64,000 nt of DNA from JACVRW01 sp036407035 (GTDB taxonomy: Bacteria; Actinomycetota; Thermoleophilia; Solirubrobacterales; Thermoleophilaceae), in NCBI GenBank assembly GCA_036407035.1, contig DASXAA010000168.1, positions 1 through 64,000 on the forward strand, given 5' to 3'. The notes beneath the pieces are model-generated. The model ran no database searches, was not told the origin of the DNA, and worked only from the letters and a program-made list of their open reading frames with translations. Position 1 is the stretch's first letter; each line of letters starts with the position of its first letter. Of this stretch, positions 24,551 to 33,293 are shown in pieces. A program made the position numbers and the translations under genes.

Positions 24551-26172
24551 GGCTTCGCCGCCTGCTCCTGAGGCTCGGCTGCTCGCGTGGGTTCACGACC
24601 GTGACGCTCATGGGCGTCCTGTTCGTCGGCGGCCTGCTCGTGGTCGCCGCCTACGCCGCCGTCGACCCGGACATCTCGCTCTCGCGCGACGACCAGGACG
24701 CGAAGCAGGCCTACGCGGCCGCCGACGCGGGGCTGCAGTGGTACCTGAACCGGCTAAACGTCGACAACGCCTTCTACCTCAAGTGCTCGGACGTCGATCC
24801 GCCGAGCCCGGGCGAGGTCGCCCCGATCTACGACAGGGAGTGGGACGGCGTCGGCGACGACCCGCGCGCCTGGAGGCCCCTTCCCGGCGAGAAGGCCGAG
24901 TATGCCGTCGAGCTGGTCCCGGCGCCGAACGCCCCCATCCCCTTCGGGGAGACCCAGCGTCGCTGCGTGGAGAACGATCAGTACTCGATGATCGACGACC
25001 AGGGGAACCTGCGCCTGCGCGTGACCGGGCGCTCGCGGGGCGAGTACCGCACCGTGGTCGCGACGCTGCGCCGCTTCAACTTCATCGACTACGTGTACTT
25101 CACGAACTTCGAGACCAAGGACCCGGACACCTACGCCAACACGGCCGAGGTGGAGCAGGCGAACAACGAGTGCCAGGTGTTCCGGAGCGAGCGCACGAGC
25201 TTCTGCGACGAGATCCAGTTCGCGCCGACGGACGACCAGAACGGCCCGGTCCACACCAACGACAGCATCATCGTCTGCGGCCACCCGCTCTTCGGCCGTA
25301 ACAGCAGCGACCGCATCGAGCTGAACGGCGACCCGCCCTACGGTCCGGCCTGCGCCGGCGGGTCGCCGAACATCCAGGGGACGCTCGTCGCCCCGGCGGG
25401 CGTGCTCGAGATGCCGCCCTCGAACGCCGAGCTCGCGAACATCGTCGGCAGCGACTACCACTACTACGGGCGGACCACTCTCGTCCTGAACGCCAACGGG
25501 ACGATGACCGTGACCGGCCGCCAGAGCCTGCCGACCGCCTCCGTCACGACCAAGACGCTGCCGATGCCGTCGAAGGGCGTCTTCTACGTCAGCAATCTCA
25601 GCTGCCCGAGCGGCTACGTGCTCCGCCAGACCTACTCCACCTCGTCGGGGAACCCGTCGGGCTGCGGCGACGTGATCGTTCGGGGCACGTACGCGACCAA
25701 CCTGACCGTCGCCGCCGACAACGACGTGCTCGTGAACGGCAACCTCGTGCGCGGCAACCAGGAGATGCTCCTCGGCCTGATCGCGAACAACTTCGTCCGC
25801 GTGTACCACCCGGGCGACTTCAGCGGCAGCGGCCTGCGCGGGGGCCCCTATCCCTGCCGTAACTCGCTGTCCACGCCGGCCGTGTCGCAGATAGACGCCG
25901 CGATCCTCGCGCTCCAGCACTCCTTCATCGTGGACAACTACTACTGCGGCAACCCGATGGGGGACCTGACCGTGACCGGCGCGATCGCGCAGCGCTACCG
26001 CGGGCCGGTCGGCACCGTCAACAGCGGCAGCATCTACACCGGCTACAGCAAGAACTACAACTACAACGACCGCCTGCGCTACCGCGAGCCGCCGTACTTC
26101 CTCGACCCGGTCCACGCGGCGTGGCACATCGCGCGCCAGACGGAGCGGGTGCCGGCGATCGCGAAGCGCTAG
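24541..26172 (+). CDS. Pilin-like protein, PilX type, without Glu5
   Basis: A 543-residue protein. A basic leader and G|FTTVTLMGVLFVGGLLVVAA resemble a prepilin, but position 5 is Thr instead of Glu, as in GspK-like tip subunits. DQDAKQAYAAADAGLQWYLNRL matches the PilX/GspK style after the helix. The rest has a long beta-helix-like, Asn/Gly-rich region. With the two preceding genes it may form a pilus or pseudopilus tip. The ATG is preceded by GGAG and lies inside the end of the previous gene. Its stop interlocks with that of the RNase H gene on a single CTAG. Confidence 0.8.
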   Translation: MHLRLRRLLLRLGCSRGFTTVTLMGVLFVGGLLVVAAYAAVDPDISLSRDDQDAKQAYAAADAGLQWYLNRLNVDNAFYLKCSDVDPPSPGEVAPIYDREWDGVGDDPRAWRPLPGEKAEYAVELVPAPNAPIPFGETQRRCVENDQYSMIDDQGNLRLRVTGRSRGEYRTVVATLRRFNFIDYVYFTNFETKDPDTYANTAEVEQANNECQVFRSERTSFCDEIQFAPTDDQNGPVHTNDSIIVCGHPLFGRNSSDRIELNGDPPYGPACAGGSPNIQGTLVAPAGVLEMPPSNAELANIVGSDYHYYGRTTLVLNANGTMTVTGRQSLPTASVTTKTLPMPSKGVFYVSNLSCPSGYVLRQTYSTSSGNPSGCGDVIVRGTYATNLTVAADNDVLVNGNLVRGNQEMLLGLIANNFVRVYHPGDFSGSGLRGGPYPCRNSLSTPAVSQIDAAILALQHSFIVDNYYCGNPMGDLTVTGAIAQRYRGPVGTVNSGSIYTGYSKNYNYNDRLRYREPPYFLDPVHAAWHIARQTERVPAIAKR

Positions 26173-26579
26173 CCCCCGAGCGCCTCGTCGAGCGCCTCGT
26201 TGACCAGCTCGTCCGCGCGCACGTTGCCCTCGCGGCGCACCGGGCGGACCGACCAGGCGTCGAACTCGCGCAGCGCCTTCATCGCCTCGAGGTAGAGCGG
26301 CTTGAGCCCGGCGTGCTTGACGCGGTACTCGCCGCCGATCTGGCGCGCCACGAGCTCGGAGTCGTTCACCACCTCGACCTCGCTCGCCCCCAGCTCGCGG
26401 GCCAGCTCGAGCCCGAGCAGCACCGCCCGGTACTCGGCCACGTTGTTGGTGGCCTCGCCGATGTAGGCGCTGCGCTCGGCGAGCGGCTCGCCGTCGGGGT
26501 CGCTTGCCACGGCCGCCGCGGCGGCCGGGCCGGGGTTGCCGCGGGCGCCCCCGTCCACGTGGACGACGACCTTCTGCAC
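26169..26579 (-). CDS. RNase HI-like ribonuclease
   Basis: A 136-residue RNase H fold protein. The four acidic catalytic positions are present: HVDGGARGNPGPA, NNVAEYRA, VNDSELV, and the C-terminal NVRADELVNEALD. It resembles the short stand-alone RNase HI type that lacks the basic handle region. It should cut RNA in RNA-DNA hybrids. GTG start. It is the last gene of a small minus-strand group with two unknown genes. Confidence 0.88.
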   Translation of the reverse strand: MQKVVVHVDGGARGNPGPAAAAAVASDPDGEPLAERSAYIGEATNNVAEYRAVLLGLELARELGASEVEVVNDSELVARQIGGEYRVKHAGLKPLYLEAMKALREFDAWSVRPVRREGNVRADELVNEALDEALGG

Positions 26580-26590
26580 GGGCCGGTGGG

Positions 26591-26797
26591 CTACTCGCCC
26601 CCGGGCGACTCGATCGGCGGGAAGCTGCCGGTGGCCCGCCGGCGGCGCCGGTTCTCGTGCGCCGGGTGATCGCCCGGGCTGCCGCCCTGGCCGCGGCGGT
26701 CGATGATGACCTCCACGTGCGGATCGTCCCTGTAGTAGTCGGCGAGCTTGTCGTACAGCTCGTCGGCCAGGGCCTCCGGCACGACGCAGTAGATCAT
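26591..26797 (-). CDS. Small conserved-looking protein, unknown
   Basis: A 68-residue protein (MIYCVVPEALADELYDKLADYY at the start, split here as a short quote: MIYCVVPEALADELYD) with a compact N-terminal half and a basic RRRRR linker before an acidic end. No function is recognised. The ATG follows GGAGG closely and overlaps the preceding stop in ATGA, which supports real translation. It lies 11 bases before the RNase H gene. Confidence 0.65.
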   Translation of the reverse strand: MIYCVVPEALADELYDKLADYYRDDPHVEVIIDRRGQGGSPGDHPAHENRRRRRATGSFPPIESPGGE

Positions 26798-27561
26798 CCC
26801 TCCGAGCCTCCCTCCGTCACCGCCTGGCCCGCCACCAGGTTCCCGTTGGCGTCGATCGTCCCGTTCCAGTCGCTCACGCCGTCCTCGATCTGGTCGAGCT
26901 GCTCGCCCTTCTCGAGCAGGTCCACCGGCTGCGACTCGTCGCCGAGGTCTATCCGGTAGCGGTACCAGGACAGCTCCCACGCCACCACGATCGTCACGGC
27001 CGCCGGCTGGTCCGGGTCCGGCATCGCCCTGACCCAGGGCGCGCCCAGCGTGCGCGCCAGGCCGGAGATCGTCCGCTGGTGGTCCGATCCGTTGAAGAGC
27101 TCGAGCGCCCGCTCGACCTTGGCGCCCGCCGTGGTCGGCACGGCGCGCACGTGGCGCGGGTCCTTGGGCCGCGTGCGCGGCTTGCGCGGCGGCGGCGTGG
27201 CGTGCTCCGGCAGCGGCGTGCGCGGCTCGTGCTCGTCGGAGTGCCCGCCGTTCGGCGCGCCGTGCGCCGGCTCAGACGGGCCCGGCGACGGCTCCTGCGC
27301 CGCCGGGCGCTCGCGCCGTCGTCCGAGGCGTGACAGGAGCGACCGGCGCGGCTCGGCGCGTGGCACGCGGCTCGGCATCTCGGCGGCGGCGGCCTCGCGG
27401 ATCCAGCCGTGGTGCTCGGCCCGTCCGAAGCACAGCTCGCACACCACCCGGCGGTGCCCGCCGGGCGCCAGGAAGGGCTCGGTTCGCTCGCCCTTCAGGA
27501 TCGTGCGCCCGCAGACGTCGCAGACGATGTGGTCGTGGACCGGCCGCAGCTCCTTCTTCAC
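26794..27561 (-). CDS. Zinc-ribbon protein with disordered middle, unknown
   Basis: A 255-residue protein. Residues about 10-45 hold two CxxC pairs (CDVCGRT and CELCFGRA) that probably bind zinc. A long Pro/Arg/Glu-rich linker follows. The C-terminal domain (VERALELFNGSDHQRTISGLAR and AVTIVVAWELSWYRYRIDL) looks folded but is not recognised. GTG start. The end overlaps the next small gene in ATGA. Its role is unknown. Confidence 0.7.
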   Translation of the reverse strand: MKKELRPVHDHIVCDVCGRTILKGERTEPFLAPGGHRRVVCELCFGRAEHHGWIREAAAAEMPSRVPRAEPRRSLLSRLGRRRERPAAQEPSPGPSEPAHGAPNGGHSDEHEPRTPLPEHATPPPRKPRTRPKDPRHVRAVPTTAGAKVERALELFNGSDHQRTISGLARTLGAPWVRAMPDPDQPAAVTIVVAWELSWYRYRIDLGDESQPVDLLEKGEQLDQIEDGVSDWNGTIDANGNLVAGQAVTEGGSEG

Positions 27562-27607
27562 GTCGCCCGATGATAGGGGCGAGAATCCGGACGGGGGACG
27601 CTTGGGA

Positions 27608-29683
27608 TCAGGCCTTCACGGCCTCCTGCTCGCGCTGGGCCTTCGCCACGACCTCCTGGGCCACGTGCCCGGGGACCTCCTCGTAGCGCGCCAGCTCCAT
27701 CGAGTAGTCGCCGCGCCCGCCCGTGATCGCGCGCAGGTCCGGCGCGTAGCTCAGCATCTCGGACATCGGCACCTCGGCCTTGACCTCGGTCACGGCGCCC
27801 TTCGGCTCCATGCCGAGCGGCCGCCCGCGGCGCGAGTTGAGGTCGCCGATCACGTCGCCGACGGAGTCCTCCGGCACCGCGACCGTGATGATCATGATCG
27901 GCTCCATCAGCACGGGCTGGGCCTGCTCCATCGCGTCCTTGAACGCCATCGAGCCGGCGATCTTGAACGCCATCTCGGAGGAGTCGACCGAGTGGTGCTG
28001 GCCGTCGTACAGCCGCACGCGCACGTCCTGGACCGGGCAGCCCGCGACCACGCCGGACTGCATCGCCTCCTGCACGCCCTTCTCGACCGCCGGGATGAAC
28101 CCGCCCGGGATCACGCCGCCCTTGATCGCGTTGACGAACTCGAACCCGGCACCCTGCTCGAGCGGCTCGATCTCGATGTGGCAGTCCGCGAACTGGCCGC
28201 GGCCGCCGGTCTGCTTCTTGTAGCGGGCGTGGGCCTTCGACGAGCCCTTGATCGTCTCGCGGTAGGGCACCCGTGGCGGGTGCAGCTCCACCTCGGCGCC
28301 GAAGCGCTCCTTCATGCGGTCGACGATCACCTCGACGTGGATCTGGGTCAGCCCCGCGACGATCTGCTCGCCCGTCTGGGGGTCGCGGTGGAAGTCGATC
28401 GTCGGGTCCTCCTCCTGGAGCCGGCGGAGGGCCGTGCCCATCTTCTCCTCGTCGCCCTTCGCCTTCGCCTCGATCGCGAACGCCATCACCGGCTTCGGCA
28501 TCTCGGGCAGCGCGAGCGGGATCTCGCGGTCGGTCGACGCGAGCACGTCGCCGGCGTGCGTCTCCTTCAGCTTCGCGACCGCGCCGATGTCGCCGGGGCC
28601 GAACTCGGAGGCGTGCTCCTGCTCCTTGCCCTGCGGCACGAGCAGCTGGCCGAAGCGCTCCTTCACGTGCGCGCGGCAGTTGTAGACCTGGGAGTCGTGC
28701 GTGACCATGCCCTGGTACACGCGGAAGAGGTTGAGCTTGCCGGCGAACGGGTCGGCGAGCGTCTTGAACACGAAGGCCACCATCTCCTTCGACTCGTCCG
28801 GCTCGAGCGTCACGCCGTCCACCTCGACCGCGCCCTTCTTGGCGGGCGAGGGCAGGTCCTCCACGAAGGCGTCGAGCAGGCGGTTGATGCCGAGGTTCTT
28901 GGTGGCCGCGCCGCACGTGACCGGGAAGATGCGGCCCTCGGTGACGCCGGTCTTGAGCGCGTCGACGGTCTCCTCGTGCGAGATCTCCTCGCCCTCGAGG
29001 TAGCGCTCCATCAGCGCGTCGGAGACCTCGGCCACCTCGTCCATCAGCTTCTCGCGGTACTCCTGGGCCTGGTCGCGGAGTTCCTCCGGGATCTCGATCT
29101 CCTGCGCGCTGCCGCGCTCGGCGCCGTCGTAGCGCCAGCCCTTCATGTCGATCAGGTCGACCACGCCCTGCAGCTCGTGCTCGGAGCCGATCGGGATCTC
29201 GGTGGCGACCACGTGCGGGCCGAAGGCCTGCTTCAAGGAGTCGAGGGCGCGGAAGAAGTCGGCGCGCTCGCGGTCGAGCATGTTCACGAAGATGAGCCGG
29301 GAGAGGCCGAGCTCGTCGGCGCGCTGCCAGAGGCGGTCCGTCATGACCTCCACGCCCATGACGCCGTTGACGACGAATACCGCGCCGTCGCAGACGCGCA
29401 GCGAGGCGAGCGCGTCGGCGATGAAGCTCGGGTCGCCCGGGGTGTCGATCAGGTTGATCTTGCGGTCGTCCCACTGGAAGGAGGAGAGGCTCGCGGCGAT
29501 GGACATCTCGCGCGCCTTCTCGTCCGGTGCCGAGTCGGAGACCGTGGTGCCGTCGACCACCGAGCCAAGACGGTTGATCGCGCCCGCCTCGAACAAGAGA
29601 GCCTCGTTCACGGACGTCTTGCCGCTGCCCCGGTGGCCCACCAAGGCCACGTTGCGGATCCTCTTGGCCGATTCGTGCGGCAT
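27608..29683 (-). CDS. Elongation factor G-like GTPase (EF-G2 type)
   Basis: A 691-residue translational GTPase paralogue with all EF-G domains. G1 is GHRGSGKT at 16-23. The G3 motif reads DTPGD instead of DTPGH, so the catalytic histidine of classical EF-G is missing. The G4 motif reads NMLD instead of NKxD. Both changes suggest altered GTP hydrolysis and base recognition, as in the poorly understood EF-G2 group. No rpsL/rpsG/tuf genes are adjacent, so it is not the housekeeping fusA locus. The ATG at 29683 has a strong purine-rich site (GGAGAGGAGAAGG) before it. Confidence 0.88.
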   Translation of the reverse strand: MPHESAKRIRNVALVGHRGSGKTSVNEALLFEAGAINRLGSVVDGTTVSDSAPDEKAREMSIAASLSSFQWDDRKINLIDTPGDPSFIADALASLRVCDGAVFVVNGVMGVEVMTDRLWQRADELGLSRLIFVNMLDRERADFFRALDSLKQAFGPHVVATEIPIGSEHELQGVVDLIDMKGWRYDGAERGSAQEIEIPEELRDQAQEYREKLMDEVAEVSDALMERYLEGEEISHEETVDALKTGVTEGRIFPVTCGAATKNLGINRLLDAFVEDLPSPAKKGAVEVDGVTLEPDESKEMVAFVFKTLADPFAGKLNLFRVYQGMVTHDSQVYNCRAHVKERFGQLLVPQGKEQEHASEFGPGDIGAVAKLKETHAGDVLASTDREIPLALPEMPKPVMAFAIEAKAKGDEEKMGTALRRLQEEDPTIDFHRDPQTGEQIVAGLTQIHVEVIVDRMKERFGAEVELHPPRVPYRETIKGSSKAHARYKKQTGGRGQFADCHIEIEPLEQGAGFEFVNAIKGGVIPGGFIPAVEKGVQEAMQSGVVAGCPVQDVRVRLYDGQHHSVDSSEMAFKIAGSMAFKDAMEQAQPVLMEPIMIITVAVPEDSVGDVIGDLNSRRGRPLGMEPKGAVTEVKAEVPMSEMLSYAPDLRAITGGRGDYSMELARYEEVPGHVAQEVVAKAQREQEAVKA

Positions 29684-29720
29684 CCTTCTCCTCTCCTGGC
29701 TGACCGGCTGATCGAGCAAC

Positions 29721-30071
29721 TCAGCCTACAGCGGCGACGGCCTCGTCGAGCCCGTCGTGCATCGGCGCCGCGCTGCTGATCTCGGTCAGGATCAGCACCC
29801 GCCGCAGCGGCGACGAGGGCGGCACCGCCAGCCGCAGGTCCTGGCGGCGGCGGCCGAGCCGGCGGGCGAGGTCGAACAGCACCTCGATCGCCGCCGAGTC
29901 CAGGTAGCGGCAGTCGCTCAGCTCGATCACGAGGCCGAGCGCGTCGTTCGGGATCGAGCGCAGCAGCTCGTCGCGCACGAAGGTGGCGTTGGTCATGTCG
30001 ACCTCCCCGCCGACCCGCACGACCACGACGCCGCCGTGGCGCTCGACAGCGATCTCCGCCGGGGTCGTCAC
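29721..30071 (-). CDS. STAS-domain anti-sigma-factor antagonist (RsbV-like)
   Basis: A 116-residue STAS protein. The phosphorylatable serine lies in the conserved CRYLDSAAIEVLFDL. In its unphosphorylated form it should bind the kinase/anti-sigma domain. The GTG overlaps the upstream phosphatase-kinase gene in GTGA, so the two are translated together. Confidence 0.87.
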   Translation of the reverse strand: MTTPAEIAVERHGGVVVVRVGGEVDMTNATFVRDELLRSIPNDALGLVIELSDCRYLDSAAIEVLFDLARRLGRRRQDLRLAVPPSSPLRRVLILTEISSAAPMHDGLDEAVAAVG

Positions 30072-32473
30072 GCCGCTTCCCAGCTGCCCTCGCGCAGGAT
30101 CCGGCGCATCCGGACGACGGTGCCCGCGCCCTCGGTGGACACGTCCACCTCGTCCATCAGCCCCTCGATGATCTTGAGCCCGCGGCCGCGGTGGTGGCCG
30201 CGGCGGTCGCGCCACTGGCCCGTGTCGGAGACCGTGACCGCCACGGAGCGGTCCTCGAGCCCGGCCTCGATCGAGAACGTCGCGTCGCCGGGGCCGTAGG
30301 CGTGCTCGATCGCGTTGCCTGCCGCCTCGCACACGCTGAGCGTGATCTCGTAGGTCTCGGCATCCGAGGCGCCGAGCGCGTGCAGGAAGCGCCCCATCCG
30401 GCGGCGCAGCCCAATGAGCGACCCGGGCTCCGCCCGCAGCGAGAGGTGGAGCCGCTCGGCGCTGACCGGCTCCGGGCGCACGGCCAGCAGCGCCACGTCG
30501 TCGGAGGGCTCGTTCGGGCCCAGCACTCCGGCCAGGATCTGGTCGCAGAGGTCCTCGAGCTCGCCGCCGGCCGCCGCCGCGGCGGCCGCCAGCTGGTGCA
30601 TGCGGTCCTCGAGCGGCACGTCCCTGCGCTCCACGAGCCCGTCGGTGTAGAGCAGCAGCGTCGAGCCGGGCGCGAGCGTGGCCTCGGTCTCGCGGAACAC
30701 CGCCGGGTCCGCCGCGCCCACGGGCACGGAGCGGCCGCCCTCGAGGAAGTAGGGGTCGTGGTGGCCGAGCACGAGCGGCGGCGGATGGCCGGCGCTCGTC
30801 AGCGTGACGTGGCCGGTCTCGCGGTCGAGCACGAGGTAGAGGACGGTTGCCATCACCTCCTCCACGCCGCTCATCACGAGGCGGTTTATGCGGGACATGA
30901 CCTCGGCGGGCGAGTGCTCCACGAGGCCGTAGGCGCGGAAGGCATTGCGGAGCTGGCCCATCACCGCCGCCGCCCTCAGGCCGTGGCCGACCACGTCGCC
31001 CACCACGAGCGCCACGCGGCCGTCCTTCGACTCGAGCACGTCGTACCAGTCGCCGCCGATCGCGGCGCCGCGGCCGGCGGGCAGGTAGCGCGCCGCCAGG
31101 CCCACACCCTCGATCTCCGGCAGGCGCTCGGGCAGCAGGCTGCGCTGGAGCGTCTCGGCCACGCGGTGCTCGCGCTCGTACACCTCGCGCAGGCGCCCCT
31201 CCACCAGCTTGCGCTCGTGAATGTCGATCGCGGTCCCCACGTAGCCGGCGAAGCGGCCGCGCTCGTAGCGCGGCACGCCGCGGTCGACGATCCAGCGGTA
31301 CTCGGCGTCCTTGCCGCGCAGCCGGTACTCGCGCTCCCACGGCCGCCGGGCGTCGAGCGCCTCGAGCCAGGAGTTGAGCACCTCGTGCGAGTCGTCCGGG
31401 TGCACGCCGAGCGTCCAGGTCGCGCCGAGCTCCTCCTCGAAGCTCGTGCCGGTGAAGCGCAGCCAGCCCTCGTTCACGAACGTCACGAGGCCGCGGTCGT
31501 CGGTGGTCCAGATCATCACCGGCGCGGTGTCGGCGAGCTCGCGGAAGCCCTGCTCGGACTCGCGCAGGGCCTCCTCCATCGCGCGCCGCTCGTGGATGTC
31601 GGTGGCGGTGCCCACGTAGCCGACGAACTCGCCCTCCTCGAAGCGCGGCACGCCGACCTCGAGCACCCAGCGCTCCTCCCCGTCGTGGCGCAGCAGGCGG
31701 TACTCCATGCGGAACTCCTCGCGCCTCGCGAACGCCTGGCGCCAGCGCGCCACGAGCTCGGTGCGGTCGTCGGGGTGGGCGCTGAGGGCGAAGGTGTCCC
31801 CCAGCTCCTCCTTCAGATCGCGGCCTGTGAAGCGCAGCCAGCCCTGGTTCACGAACGTGACGTGGCCCTCGGCGTCGGTGGTCCACATGAGCGCGGGCGT
31901 GTTGTCGGCGAGCGCGCGGAACCGCGCCTCGCTGTCGCGGATGACGTCCTCGCTGCGGGCGCGCTCGGAGGCCGCGCCGACCACGTTGGCGAGCGACTGG
32001 AGGAAGTGGGCGTCGTCCTGGGTGAAGCGCTGGCGGCGGCGGCTGTGCACGGCGATGACGCCGCCCTCCGCGCCGATGCGCGCGGCCATCGCGCTCACCA
32101 CGTCGAGGTCGCGCTCCAGCGCCGAGCGCCCGAAGCGCGGCTCGCCGCCGAAGTCCTCCACGATCACGGGCGCCTCGGCGCGCAGCGCGTTACCGGCGAG
32201 GTCGTTTTCCCCGGCCGGCAGCACGCCGCCGATCACGCCGTCCGGCAGGCCGTGCCCGGCGCGTACCAGGAGGCCCTGCCCGTCGCCGGTAAGCTCGAGC
32301 AGCGACACGTACTCGGCGCCCAGCTCCCTCGCCGCGGCGACCGTCTCCTCGAGCAGTTCGTCGAGCGGGGCGCCGCTCAGCGCCCGCTGGCCCAGCTCGG
32401 CCAGCGCAGCCTGACGGCGCGCGCGCGTGCCGAGCGAGTCCTCGTCGCGATGGGAGCGCCGCCGCAGTTGCAC
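30068..32473 (-). CDS. GAF-PAS-PAS-PP2C-HATPase fusion (RsbU/RsbW-like)
   Basis: An 801-residue regulator joining both enzymes of a partner-switching circuit. GAF domain about 30-165, two PAS domains about 180-300 and 310-425 (each ending in GYVGTATDIHER or GYVGTAIDIHER), a SpoIIE-type PP2C phosphatase about 440-655 (GGDWYDVL, VVGDVVGHGL, LLYTDGLVE), and a C-terminal HATPase_c_2 anti-sigma kinase about 660-790 (CEAAGNAIEHAYG, RGRGLKIIEGLMD). It should dephosphorylate and phosphorylate the neighbouring STAS protein in response to a small-molecule, redox or light signal. GTG start, 10 bases after the stop of the FliA/WhiG sigma gene. Confidence 0.9.
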   Translation of the reverse strand: MQLRRRSHRDEDSLGTRARRQAALAELGQRALSGAPLDELLEETVAAARELGAEYVSLLELTGDGQGLLVRAGHGLPDGVIGGVLPAGENDLAGNALRAEAPVIVEDFGGEPRFGRSALERDLDVVSAMAARIGAEGGVIAVHSRRRQRFTQDDAHFLQSLANVVGAASERARSEDVIRDSEARFRALADNTPALMWTTDAEGHVTFVNQGWLRFTGRDLKEELGDTFALSAHPDDRTELVARWRQAFARREEFRMEYRLLRHDGEERWVLEVGVPRFEEGEFVGYVGTATDIHERRAMEEALRESEQGFRELADTAPVMIWTTDDRGLVTFVNEGWLRFTGTSFEEELGATWTLGVHPDDSHEVLNSWLEALDARRPWEREYRLRGKDAEYRWIVDRGVPRYERGRFAGYVGTAIDIHERKLVEGRLREVYEREHRVAETLQRSLLPERLPEIEGVGLAARYLPAGRGAAIGGDWYDVLESKDGRVALVVGDVVGHGLRAAAVMGQLRNAFRAYGLVEHSPAEVMSRINRLVMSGVEEVMATVLYLVLDRETGHVTLTSAGHPPPLVLGHHDPYFLEGGRSVPVGAADPAVFRETEATLAPGSTLLLYTDGLVERRDVPLEDRMHQLAAAAAAAGGELEDLCDQILAGVLGPNEPSDDVALLAVRPEPVSAERLHLSLRAEPGSLIGLRRRMGRFLHALGASDAETYEITLSVCEAAGNAIEHAYGPGDATFSIEAGLEDRSVAVTVSDTGQWRDRRGHHRGRGLKIIEGLMDEVDVSTEGAGTVVRMRRILREGSWEAA

Positions 32474-32483
32474 CGGTTCGGCC

Positions 32484-33293
32484 CTAGTCGTGCTCGGCCA
32501 GCGGGTCCCCCTGGAGGCGGGACTTGAGCCGCAGCACCGCCTTGGTGTGCAGCTGGGACACTCGCGATTCGGTCACGCCGAGCACCTCGCCGATCTCCCT
32601 CAGCGTGAGGTTCTCGTAGTAGTAGAGCGCGACGACCAGCTTCTCCCGCTCCGGCAGCCGCGCGATCGCGTCGGCCAGGCGGTCCTTCATCTCGGTCGTG
32701 TCCATCTCGTGCGCCGGGTCGACCGCCTGCGGGTCCTGGATCGTGTCCAGGAGCGAGACCTGGTCGCCAGAGGCGTCCGAGACCGTCCACAGCTCGTCCA
32801 GCGCGACCACCGATGAGTTGGAGATCCGCACGAGCGACTCCTGGAAGTCCTCGACCGAGATGCCGAGCTGGTCGGCCATCTCCTGGTCGGTCGGCGCGCG
32901 GTGGAGCTCGTGCTCGAGCTTGGCGTTGGCCCTCTCGATCTCGCGCGCCTTCGTGCGCACCGAGCGCGGCACCCAGTCGAGCGAGCGCAGCTCGTCGATG
33001 ATGGAGCCCTTGATGCGGGTGATCGCGAAGGTCTCGAACTTGATCTCCCGCTCGGGCTCGAAGCGCTCGATCGCCGAGATCAGGCCGAGCAGCCCGTAGG
33101 AGATGAGGTCGGCCTCCTCGACGTGCGAGGGCAGCCCGCTCGACATCCGGCCGGCCACGTACTTGACGAGCGGGGCGTACGCGAGCACAAGGCGCTCGCG
33201 CGCCTTTTCGTCGGCGCCGTCCTTGTACCGGCGCCAGAGGTCCTTCAGCTCTATCGCCTTGAGGTTGGTTTCCAGACCGAGCCCTTCCTTCAA
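32484..33293 (-). CDS. FliA/WhiG-type sigma factor (sigma-28 group)
   Basis: A 269-residue alternative sigma factor with regions 2 to 4: LVKYVAGRMSSGLPSHVEEADLISYGLLGL, quoted in part as LPSHVEEADLISYG, then IKFETFAITRIKGSIIDELR, and a C-terminal LTLREIGEVLGVTESRVSQL helix-turn-helix. In motile bacteria this type drives flagellar genes; in Streptomyces its relative WhiG drives sporulation. No flagellar gene is present here. The TTG at 33293 overlaps the xerC stop in TTGA and gives the usual N-terminal length. The Rsb-type genes directly behind it suggest control by partner switching. Confidence 0.88.
   Translation of the reverse strand: MKEGLGLETNLKAIELKDLWRRYKDGADEKARERLVLAYAPLVKYVAGRMSSGLPSHVEEADLISYGLLGLISAIERFEPEREIKFETFAITRIKGSIIDELRSLDWVPRSVRTKAREIERANAKLEHELHRAPTDQEMADQLGISVEDFQESLVRISNSSVVALDELWTVSDASGDQVSLLDTIQDPQAVDPAHEMDTTEMKDRLADAIARLPEREKLVVALYYYENLTLREIGEVLGVTESRVSQLHTKAVLRLKSRLQGDPLAEHD

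Noticed and set aside
27050..29779. 909-residue plus-strand frame over the EF-G2 gene
   Set aside because: Antisense to a gene with clear GTPase motifs; composition (His/Arg/Leu) is typical of a reverse-frame shadow.
32427..32816. Plus-strand 129-residue frame over the sigma gene
   Set aside because: Antisense shadow of conserved sigma-factor regions.
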